From positions 21,212,711 through 21,276,710 of the forward strand of contig OY821741.1 in NCBI GenBank assembly GCA_963682055.1: a stretch of DNA of 64,000 nt. Direction: 5' to 3'. The notes beneath the pieces are model-generated. The model was not told where the DNA came from and did no database searches. It worked only from the letters and a program-made list of their open reading frames with translations. Below, piece after piece: positions 33,301 through 42,200 of this stretch. Within the stretch, counting starts at the first letter, position 1; every line of letters starts with the position of its first letter. Made by a program: the position numbers and the translations under genes. The DNA comes from Primula veris (Eukaryota > Streptophyta > Magnoliopsida > Ericales > Primulaceae).

Positions 33301-35377
33301 ACCCAATGTAAAGTATTTTCAAGTTTTTGGATGTGTTTGCTACATTCTCAGAGATAGAGAGCATCTTGGTAAATTTGACTCTAAAAGTGATAAAGGGATT
33401 TTTCTTGGTTATGCTCAGAATAGTAGAGCATTTAGAGTCTTCAATCAAAGAACAAACTGTGTTATGGAATCTTATAATGTGTTATTTGATGACCTAAAAA
33501 CTGTTGATGAGATTACAGGTGATGATGAACAGGCTGAGACTGCAGAAAAAGAGAAAGAAGAGACTCAACAAACTGGAAGTCCCAGAGTGGTTGGAAGTCC
33601 AGTTGCAACTGAAGTTACAACTGAGGTTGGAACTGAGGTTGGAACCACAGTTGAAACCCAGAATGCTGCTGAGTCTGAAGAAGAAGAAGAAAGTTCTCAT
33701 GTTCAGTCAACTAGCAGGCCTCGCTATGTAAGGACTCAGAAAAATCATTCTCTTGACAATGTCATAGGAGAAGTTACTTCAGGTATGAAAACCAGAGGTA
33801 AAAGAAATAATGTTGTTCACTTTGCTTGTTATATCTCTCAGTTAGAACCTAAGAATATAAAAGAAGCTTTAGAAGATAGTGAATGGATTTTAGCTATGCA
33901 GGATGAATTGGCTCAATTTGAGAGAAATGATGTATGGACTTTAGTACCCAGACCTTCTAATAAAAATGTTATAGGGACTAAATGGATTTTTAGAAATAAA
34001 AGTGATGAGGATGGAGTGATTATCAGGAATAAACCTAGGTTGGTAGCTCAGGGTTATACACAAATTGAGGGAATTGACTTTGATGAAACCTTTGCACCTG
34101 TAGCTAGAATTGAATCCATTAGAATGCTATTATCTCTTGCATGTCTGTATGATTTTAAACTGTTTCAACTTGACATAAAGAGTGCTTTTCTGAATGGTGT
34201 GATTAATGAAGAGGTTTATGTCTGTCAACCTAAGGGATTTGAAGATCCAAACCTTCATGAACATGTTTATTTGCTGAAAAAGGCCTTGTATGGTCTTAAG
34301 CAAGCTCCTAGAGCTTGGTATGATAGATTAACCAAGTTTTTGCTTGAAAAAGGTTTCAACAGAGGGGGAGTTGATAAAACTCTGTTTACCAAGAAAACTA
34401 CAAAGGATATAATAATTGCTCAAATATATGTTGATGACATTGTTTTTGGATCTACTTCTAATAAAAGGGTAGAAGAATTCATTTCTGATATGAAGAATGA
34501 ATTTGAAATGAGTGGTGAAGGAGAACTAACTTACTTTCTAGGATTGCAAATTAAACAGAATGAGAAAGGAATTTTCCTTTGCCAAAGTAAGTATGCAGAC
34601 AATCTTGTTAAGAAGTTTGGTCTAAGTGAGAGTAATGAAAAGAGAACTCTTATGAGTACTACCCTTAAACTGTCTAAAAATGATAAAGGAAAAAGTGTTT
34701 GTCCCAGTCTTTATAGATCCATGATTGGAAGTTTGCTGTATTTAACTGCTAGTAGACCAGACCTTTGCTTAAGTGTAGGAGTTTGTGCCAGATATCAAGC
34801 AAATCCTTTAGAACCTCATCTTCTAGCTGTCAAAAGAATTCTAAGGTATGTAAAAGGAACACCTCATCTAGGCCTATGGTATTCTAAAGATACAAACCAT
34901 TTTCTTAGTGGCTACTGTGATGCAGATTGGGAAGGAAACATAGATGATAGAAAGAGTACTTCTGGTGGGTGTTTTTATTTTGGGAACAACCTTGTTTCTT
35001 GGTTCAGTAAAAAGCAAAATTGCATATCTTTTTCTACTGCTGAAGCAGAATATGTTGCAGCTGGACGTGGATGCACTCAATTAATTTGGATGAAACAGAT
35101 GTTAACTGATTATAATGTTAAACAAGAAGTATTAACTCTGTTTTGTGATAACAAAAGTGCTATAGATTTAGCTAAAAATCCAGTTCAACATTCCATAACC
35201 AAACATATTGATCTAAGGCATCATTTTATAAGAGAACTAGTTGAAGAAAAGAGCTTAATTTTAGAACATGTTTCAACTGAAAGACAATTGGCAGATATTT
35301 TCACAAAACCCCTTGATACAAACAAGTTTGAATCATTAAGAAGTGACATAGGGGTATGTCATTATCAATCTAATTGA
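30383..35377 (+). CDS. gag-pol: Sirevirus gag-pol polyprotein, unit 2, intact frame
   Basis: 1664 codons in one frame. Gag: NAFNKPPLLEGGVNYGVW start, zinc knuckles CRECRGFGHIQAEC (residue 308) and CNFCKKSGHSEIQC (555), with an acidic Ser/Asp/Glu-rich stretch between them. Protease: WYFDSGCSKHMTG, Asp624. Integrase: zinc-binding HKRLGHVN (His750) to CGDCAIRKQ, catalytic Asp815, Asp881 and Glu917 with the D(35)E spacing. Reverse transcriptase: FAPVARIESIRMLL to YVDD (Asp1351, Asp1352). RNase H: DADWEGN (Asp1513) and STAEAEY (Glu1554/1556), ending ADIFTKPLD. The catalytic residues I can recognise are present. Residues next to the RNase H motifs differ from the usual DADWAG, SLSTAEAEY and AAGS. 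A linker of five 12-bp modules encodes VATEVTTEVGTEVGTTVET. Potentially expressible; activity unproven. Confidence 0.96.
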   Translation: MDLMREGNAFNKPPLLEGGVNYGVWKIRMRSFIKQQNEHAWKTVMYGWEAPTTMDSEGELILLPEDRWSADEDRKSSANSTAINLIFAGVTLSVFRYISHCETAKEAWDILQVTFEGTTKVKAFKLQQLTTQFENLRMEEDENIEQFNGRICHIAHQAGTLGEKYSDAKLVKKTLMSLPERFEIKVTAIEKSTDLDNLKLEELIGNLSTHELKFFKHKRPEKGIGFQAKKSESNVCDKMSDEEQLAFFAKKVYKKFYKKKEDDTGSSKNFQKKDNQFKTESRFNNNSTGKWNSKEKDNKEYKPKEIQCRECRGFGHIQAECANTLKRNKNAYITTHSDSDSESNSDEEDGSNFVNFMGIITEKEPTYESDCEQVSTIVTTAIETYSSDEEEPSDENITKQYLVLYEKYKCLSKQSLIISKLNVDLKDEVKSLTEKLKLQLAELTETKKIIKLLNVSASDKLDDMLSYSRGSKDISGLGYYGGKSTGKTTFIEAVAKAKTHEFDHKVRSSVATIVATRNKTQVYVKKVGSSVTTKVATMNKLNSFRDKNNFRLKLCNFCKKSGHSEIQCYLKRNRKYISQKTWLASVNKNLKWVWKVKEKATLIANNKAVINSLNAVTSNDWYFDSGCSKHMTGTASLLKNVTILTGNTVVFGGGDTGKIVGKGTLNKPGMPNIEDVFLVDGLKANLISISQLCDNEMTVKFDKERCLITNLNNDLIMTGIRSTNSCYVSEKELPQSRCNQAITNNVDIWHKRLGHVNYKTLDKLVKKELIRGIPKITAKTQSVCGDCAIRKQTKSIHKSTSQIYTKRILELVHIDLMGPMQTASIGGKKYILVVVDDFSRYSWVVFLKDKSETFELFKTLCLKLQLEKGSTSGNIARIRSDHGTEFENIKFREFCNSLGISHEFSAPKTPQQNGIVERKNRTIQEMARVMLNSKKLANRFWAEAVNTACHIVNRVYITKGTSMTAYEIWKGRKPNVKYFQVFGCVCYILRDREHLGKFDSKSDKGIFLGYAQNSRAFRVFNQRTNCVMESYNVLFDDLKTVDEITGDDEQAETAEKEKEETQQTGSPRVVGSPVATEVTTEVGTEVGTTVETQNAAESEEEEESSHVQSTSRPRYVRTQKNHSLDNVIGEVTSGMKTRGKRNNVVHFACYISQLEPKNIKEALEDSEWILAMQDELAQFERNDVWTLVPRPSNKNVIGTKWIFRNKSDEDGVIIRNKPRLVAQGYTQIEGIDFDETFAPVARIESIRMLLSLACLYDFKLFQLDIKSAFLNGVINEEVYVCQPKGFEDPNLHEHVYLLKKALYGLKQAPRAWYDRLTKFLLEKGFNRGGVDKTLFTKKTTKDIIIAQIYVDDIVFGSTSNKRVEEFISDMKNEFEMSGEGELTYFLGLQIKQNEKGIFLCQSKYADNLVKKFGLSESNEKRTLMSTTLKLSKNDKGKSVCPSLYRSMIGSLLYLTASRPDLCLSVGVCARYQANPLEPHLLAVKRILRYVKGTPHLGLWYSKDTNHFLSGYCDADWEGNIDDRKSTSGGCFYFGNNLVSWFSKKQNCISFSTAEAEYVAAGRGCTQLIWMKQMLTDYNVKQEVLTLFCDNKSAIDLAKNPVQHSITKHIDLRHHFIRELVEEKSLILEHVSTERQLADIFTKPLDTNKFESLRSDIGVCHYQSN

Positions 35378-36343
35378 ATATTCTTGCTAAATATGTCTAT
35401 ATTGAGTACCTTCAATAATTTTTATTTCTAAGGTTAAGTCTTAATTGAGCTATGGTGTTTTTGTTTTGAAAAAGACGCTTTTTGGTGTCTCAAAAACAGA
35501 TGTGAGGTAACTTGTCCTTGAAAACCTCTCTGGTAATAGAGTTGCAAGCACAAAGTGCAAATTTTGTTTGTGGTTGCAAGCTCAGTTGCAACCTCAGTTG
35601 AAACCTCATTCTCTCAATAACTGGTTGGAAGTTCAGTTACAACTTCAGTTGAAACCTCGTGTTAAAAATACTGGTTGCAAGCTCAGTTGTAACATCAGTT
35701 GAAACCTCAGTCTATTTTATAACTGCCAAGACATAGTCTTGTGATTTTTGACATCACTTATTCTCTTTCCTTGCTGAGGTCATCAAACTAGTTTTTGTGT
35801 AGAGATAAAAACGGATTTGCTCAATATAAGCTCCTGAAATCTAATCTTTATTAAGGCTATTCAATGATAAACATATTTTCTTGGGTAAATTGCTAGATTT
35901 TCGTTTTTCAAAAGCTTGAATATCTGTCAAATTGATATCTTTATCTTGAATCAATTCAAATTCCCTTAAAAGCTTCAACTCTTGAATTTTCAAATTTGGA
36001 TAAATCTGTTTAAAAAGGAATGTTTATCTGTATTAATTGCTGGATTTATCTTTTTACCAACTGTTTCCTTCGTGATTTAAGCTGTTTAATGTTTCAAATT
36101 TTTGTTGATAAGAACTTTCCTAATTTTTGGCTAAATCTGTTTCATAATTGATTTGCATGTATCTCTTTCCAATTGCAAAAGGATATGGACTTTATTGCTA
36201 TTTATACAAAATTCTTTTTATATCCAAACTCAATTACACTTTACAGAATTACTCTCTCTCTCTCTAAACTGTACTAAAAATCCTACTCTTTGTTAAACCC
36301 ACTGCTAGGTTCTAAGTACGGTTCCAACCTCCCTGTTGCAACC
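35378..36343 (+). other. spacer between pol and ORF2, unit 2
   Basis: It contains the ~50-bp repeats at 35571-35720, the TATTTATA box at 36199-36206 and a CT run near 36252-36265. No ORF of note. Confidence 0.6.
35571..35720. repeat. ~50-bp tandem repeats with GTTGCAAC variants after pol, unit 2
   Basis: Three units start tggttgcaag, tggttggaag and tggttgcaag at 35571, 35622 and 35672, each with an inner cagtt(g/a)(c/t)aac and a cagttgaaacctc. Equivalents lie at 26655-26804, 44487-44636 and 53403-53552. Confidence 0.88.
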
Positions 36344-37654
36344 ATGTCTAATAACCCCAATTCTGATGATGATTGCACTCTAAGAGATTTCGTGAACAAA
36401 TCTTCAACAAGTCATCGCTCTAAGGCTAAGGTAAGTGAGTCCTCTTCTCCTAAGACATGTAGGACTAAAAAGCGTCCTAGGAAGAATCCTATTTATGATC
36501 CTTTTGTTGCTAAGTTTGAGTATGATAAAAAATTCAATGCAGTTGATCCTAAGTTCTGGAGTAGAAGAACTTATAGGAGATTTAGGGCTTTTTCTAGTAA
36601 AGAAATCCACTGTGAAAGGAAGCTCAATTTGGTCAGTTATCCACACATACAGGTGTATGTTGAAAAGCTGTTGCATGCAGTTGGTTTAGGAAAAACAATT
36701 ACTTTTGCTGAATCTTTTCTTCCTTCTGTTGTTAAAGAATTCTATGCTAATCTTAGTAGCATTGTATTTGATGAGGGAAACCCTGCTTATGGGAGAGTTT
36801 TTCTGAGAGGTCTTATCTTGGATTTTACTCCAAAACTTATTAATGATTTCCTAAATACACCCAATCCTGCTGTTGAAGATGTTAATTATGACTTTGAAGT
36901 CATTGCCTTGGTTCTAACTGGAAGAAATAATAGATTTGATGGGAATTCCATCAAAACATCCTCTCTCACTCTGTGTACTGCTGTTCTGCACAAAATAGCT
37001 AGGTTTAATTGGACCCCAACCAAACAACCCTCAAAAGTTAGCAAAGATATGGCTACCTTTCTGTATAAAATTATGGATTCTAGGCCTATCAACTTTGGAC
37101 ATCACGTCTTCAATCTCATAAGAGATTTCAGTAACACAGATTCTACTTCCACTCTCCTTCCTTTCCCCTGCCTAATATCTGGTATGATTCTAGGCCAAGG
37201 TTATTCTATGGGCAGAAATTCTCCTATCAATATCATGAATGAACCCTCCTCTGATTGTCCATCTGCCCTATACATTTCTGCTAAGTTGCTAAAAGAAGGG
37301 CATGTTAATGACATATCTGGAGAAAAGGGCAAAGAAAAAGAAGAAGAGACACCTAATGCTCCTTCAGAAAAGAAGAAGGGTGTAAGGTGGTATTTGAAGC
37401 AAAAGTTGGCTTACAATGAAGAAAGGAGGGCTGAGCTGGATACTGATGACTATCAAATCAAGAAGTTGCTGGAAAATCTTATAGAAAGTGAAAGTGATAG
37501 TGACAGTGATGGTGGTGCCAGTGATGGGAATGCAACTCACAGTGATGATGGCTTCTCTATAAGCAGTAAGGATGACAATGCAGAAGATGAAGAGGTGGTA
37601 AGAACCAATCCTCTCAGAGAAAGAGCTCCACATTCTGATATTCCTCGTGACTGA
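36344..37654 (+). CDS. env-position ORF2, unit 2
   Basis: 436 codons, ATG at 36344. Same architecture as the unit 1 copy: basic N-terminus, plant-transposon-like central domain, acidic tail, no visible signal peptide or membrane span. It has PKTCRTKKR where units 1 and 4 have PKTRRTKKR, a Cys shared only with unit 3. Confidence 0.8.
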   Translation: MSNNPNSDDDCTLRDFVNKSSTSHRSKAKVSESSSPKTCRTKKRPRKNPIYDPFVAKFEYDKKFNAVDPKFWSRRTYRRFRAFSSKEIHCERKLNLVSYPHIQVYVEKLLHAVGLGKTITFAESFLPSVVKEFYANLSSIVFDEGNPAYGRVFLRGLILDFTPKLINDFLNTPNPAVEDVNYDFEVIALVLTGRNNRFDGNSIKTSSLTLCTAVLHKIARFNWTPTKQPSKVSKDMATFLYKIMDSRPINFGHHVFNLIRDFSNTDSTSTLLPFPCLISGMILGQGYSMGRNSPINIMNEPSSDCPSALYISAKLLKEGHVNDISGEKGKEKEEETPNAPSEKKKGVRWYLKQKLAYNEERRAELDTDDYQIKKLLENLIESESDSDSDGGASDGNATHSDDGFSISSKDDNAEDEEVVRTNPLRERAPHSDIPRD

Positions 37655-37961
37655 GTACAATGGTTGCTGACAAATAGGGGGAGTGAAGTTTATGAAGTTT
37701 ATGATCAGTGTATGTTTTGTTTTGGTTTTGTTGTTCAGTTTCATTCAATTTCAAGACTCAATGTTATGCCATGTTTTTTTGGTCTTTAATATTTACTGCA
37801 ATTTCAAGTTTGAAGTATGGTTGTTTTTAAATTGAATATGTGAATGATTGTGCTTATTTAAAATGCCTGAAATTCTAACATACAGGGGGAGCTTACTGAT
37901 ATTGAATTTGCAGGTGGATGGGATGACTTATAAACTTAATTGATTTGTCAAAACCAATGAC

Positions 37962-37973
37962 AAAGGGGGAGAT
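37962..37973 (+). promoter_or_regulatory. polypurine tract before LTR3
   Basis: aaagggggagat abutting TGTTAGG, with the same tttgtca/tgacaaa inverted repeat upstream as in unit 1. Confidence 0.88.
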
Positions 37974-39239
37974 TGTTAGGACCAGATTCCTGGTCTAAAT
38001 ATTGCTTATTGTCTATTGGATTTTACTAAATAAATCCTAACTGTTACTACGAACTAAGACAGCATTGACAGGTTTTAAGTACTAGTTGTAACCTCAGTTA
38101 CAACCTATGTTGACAGGTTTCAAGTATCAGTTGCAACCTCAGTTGCAACCTACTAAGTCAATAGTGACAGGTTCCAAGTACCAGTTGCAACCTCAGTTGC
38201 AACCTACTAAGTCAGTAGTAACAGGGTTCAAGTACTAGTTGCAACCTCAGTTGCAACCACAGTTCCAACCTGCTGCTCAGCAGTATTCTGTCTAGTTCTG
38301 TGAATCTGCATAGCTGTTATTTATTAATTGTTAATTGACTCTACAGCATGCAGGATATATTCTCATATGATTCTAAAAGTTCAATATGCGTTTAAGTGAG
38401 AATATCAAAGTGGTAAGGAAAGATTTCCTAAAAGGTATAAAGAGATTAGTTATGTTTCCTTTAAATTTATAATTCTATATCTCTATTCTTATACTAATCC
38501 TTATCACATGTTTCAATCCTTGTTCCTTATCAATTTAGTATGATAGGTTTTAAGATTGAATAAAATCAGGAGTTAATGTTTTTCATGAATACCTAAAAGA
38601 TATCTTTTCAAGATATGATCCTTTTATATGATTCCTAGCTATAGGACAATGCTAACTCCTACAATCAAGCTGGTTATTAAACAAGTATCAACCAATGATG
38701 ATTGGAGTCAATCAATGCTGAAGTATCACGCAATGCATGGGAAGATTGAAGCCAATCAACAAAGTCAAAAAGCAATCAAAAGATATTGAAGATTGAAGAT
38801 TGTTTTTACTTGCTTATATAGTTAATAACTTGGCTTGTAATTTGTGTGTGTTCTAAATTATAAAGAACTTATTTTCTAGAGAGAATACACGTGAGCTTTA
38901 AAAAGAAAACAATGGTGGGATGCCATTGATTTATAAGTGATAGTTATAGAGTAGGAGCAATATAGAGATAGGCAGAAAAACCTAGAGGGAGTCTAAGTGT
39001 TTTTCGTTAAGACTTGAGTCCTATATTGTAAGCTTTTTATAATATCATAATCTGGGTAAGTGCCCCGGAGACGTAGCCTAGTTAGGTGAACTCCGTTGTT
39101 AAATGTGCGTGTGATTTAATTTACGTACATTTAACATTTTACAGTTCTGTCCATTTATACACTGGGTTCTAACTGTGGTTGCAACCTCACTTAGAACCTA
39201 ACTGCAAAACTGCAACTAGAACAGCGGATAGGAATTTCA
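37974..39239 (+). repeat. Sirevirus LTR3 (shared by units 2 and 3)
   Basis: 1266 bp, no difference from LTR2 or LTR4 found by eye. The GTTGCAAC repeat block is at 38067-38273. It serves as 3' LTR of unit 2 and 5' LTR of unit 3. Confidence 0.93.
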
Positions 39240-39253
39240 ATTGGTATCAGAGC
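39240..39253 (+). promoter_or_regulatory. primer-binding site of unit 3
   Basis: attggtatcagagc directly after LTR3; canonical. Confidence 0.9.
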
Positions 39254-39298
39254 TTCACACTAGATCTTACTTAGTGTGGATCCTGTGTTCTAGTAACA

Positions 39299-42200
39299 AT
39301 GGACTTAATGAGGGAAGGAAATGCCTTCAACAAACCTCCATTGCTTGAAGGAGGAGTAAACTATGGAGTATGGAAAATTAGGATGAGGTCTTTCATCAAA
39401 CAGCAGAATGAACATGCATGGAAAACTGTTATGTATGGATGGGAGGCTCCAACTACCATGGATAGTGAAGGAGAACTGATTCTCTTACCTGAAGATAGAT
39501 GGTCTGCTGATGAAGACAGAAAATCAAGTGCCAACTCAACAGCCATAAACTTGATTTTTGCTGGTGTAACTCTTAGTGTATTCAGGTATATTTCTCATTG
39601 TGAAACAGCTAAAGAGGCATGGGATATTTTGCAAGTTACTTTTGAAGGAACTACTAAAGTAAAAGCTTTCAAACTTCAACAGTTAACTACTCAATTTGAG
39701 AACTTAAGAATGGAGGAAGATGAAAACATTGAACAATTTAATGGTAGAATCTGCCACATTGCTCATCAAGCTGGAACCTTAGGTGAAAAATACAGTGATG
39801 CTAAACTTGTTAAGAAAACTCTTATGTCACTCCCAGAAAGGTTTGAAATTAAGGTCACAGCTATTGAAAAATCAACTGACTTAGATAATCTTAAACTTGA
39901 AGAACTCATAGGAAATCTAAGTACTCATGAACTAAAATTCTTCAAACATAAAAGACCAGAAAAGGGAATAGGATTTCAAGCTAAGAAATCTGAATCTAAT
40001 GTCTGTGATAAAATGAGTGATGAAGAACAACTAGCTTTCTTTGCAAAAAAGGTTTACAAGAAGTTTTATAAGAAAAAGGAAGATGATACTGGTTCATCTA
40101 AAAACTTTCAGAAAAAGGATAACCAGTTTAAGACAGAGTCTAGGTTCAACAATAACTCTACAGGAAAGTGGAATTCCAAAGAGAAGGATAACAAAGAATA
40201 CAAACCTAAAGAGATTCAGTGTAGAGAATGTAGAGGTTTTGGTCATATTCAGGCTGAGTGTGCAAACACTTTAAAAAGAAACAAAAATGCTTATATAACC
40301 ACTCATAGTGATAGTGATTCTGAGAGCAACAGTGATGAAGAGGATGGTTCTAATTTTGTTAATTTCATGGGAATAATCACTGAAAAAGAACCTACTTATG
40401 AAAGTGACTGTGAGCAGGTTTCAACCATAGTTACAACTGCCATTGAAACATATAGCAGTGATGAGGAAGAACCTTCTGATGAAAACATTACTAAGCAATA
40501 CCTTGTTCTGTATGAAAAGTATAAATGTCTGAGTAAACAATCCTTAATCATAAGCAAACTGAATGTTGATCTAAAGGATGAGGTTAAAAGTCTTACTGAG
40601 AAGCTTAAACTACAACTGGCTGAACTTACTGAAACTAAAAAGATAATAAAATTGCTGAATGTTTCTGCTTCAGATAAATTAGATGACATGCTGTCATATT
40701 CTAGAGGCTCCAAAGATATCAGTGGTCTAGGTTACTATGGTGGTAAAAGTACAGGAAAAACTACTTTTATTGAAGCTGTTGCTAAAGCTAAAACTCATGA
40801 GTTTGATCATAAAGTTAGAAGCTCAGTTGCAACCATAGTTGCAACCAGGAATAAAACTCAGGTTTATGTAAAGAAGGTTGGAAGCTCAGTTACAACCAAA
40901 GTTGCAACCATGAATAAACTGAATAGCTTTAGGGATAAAAATAACTTTAGGTTGAAGTTGTGTAATTTCTGTAAAAAATCTGGTCATTCTGAAATCCAGT
41001 GTTATTTAAAAAGAAACAGAAAGTATATTTCCCAGAAAACCTGGTTGGCTTCTGTCAATAAAAATTTGAAATGGGTCTGGAAAGTTAAAGAAAAAGCAAC
41101 CTTAATTGCTAACAACAAAGCTGTTATTAACTCCTTGAATGCTGTTACTTCTAATGATTGGTATTTTGACAGTGGATGCTCTAAGCATATGACAGGTACT
41201 GCAAGTCTCCTAAAAAATGTCACCATTCTTACAGGTAACACTGTTGTGTTTGGAGGTGGAGATACAGGTAAAATTGTTGGTAAAGGTACCTTAAACAAAC
41301 CTGGAATGCCTAATATTGAGGATGTTTTTCTTGTAGATGGTCTAAAAGCTAATCTTATTAGTATCAGTCAACTCTGTGATAATGAAATGACTGTTAAATT
41401 TGACAAAGAAAGGTGTCTAATTACTAATCTTAACAATGATTTAATCATGACTGGAATTAGATCAACCAACAGCTGCTATGTGTCTGAAAAAGAATTGCCT
41501 CAAAGTAGGTGTAATCAAGCCATTACTAATAATGTAGATATTTGGCATAAAAGGCTTGGGCATGTGAATTACAAAACTTTAGATAAGCTTGTTAAAAAGG
41601 AATTGATAAGAGGAATTCCTAAAATTACTGCTAAAACTCAAAGTGTCTGTGGTGATTGTGCTATACGCAAACAAACCAAAAGTATTCACAAAAGTACTAG
41701 TCAAATCTACACTAAGAGAATCTTAGAACTTGTTCATATTGACTTGATGGGTCCTATGCAAACTGCTAGTATAGGTGGTAAGAAGTACATTTTGGTAGTT
41801 GTAGATGATTTCTCTAGATACTCTTGGGTAGTGTTCTTAAAGGATAAGTCTGAAACTTTTGAACTGTTCAAAACTCTGTGCTTAAAACTGCAACTTGAAA
41901 AGGGTTCCACTAGTGGTAATATTGCTAGGATTAGAAGTGATCATGGAACTGAATTTGAAAACATCAAGTTTAGAGAATTCTGCAACTCCTTAGGTATAAG
42001 TCATGAGTTCTCTGCTCCTAAGACTCCACAGCAAAATGGCATAGTTGAAAGGAAAAATAGAACCATTCAGGAAATGGCTAGAGTAATGCTTAACTCTAAG
42101 AAACTTGCCAACAGATTTTGGGCTGAAGCTGTTAATACTGCCTGTCATATTGTTAATAGAGTCTATATTACTAAAGGTACTTCCATGACAGCTTATGAAA

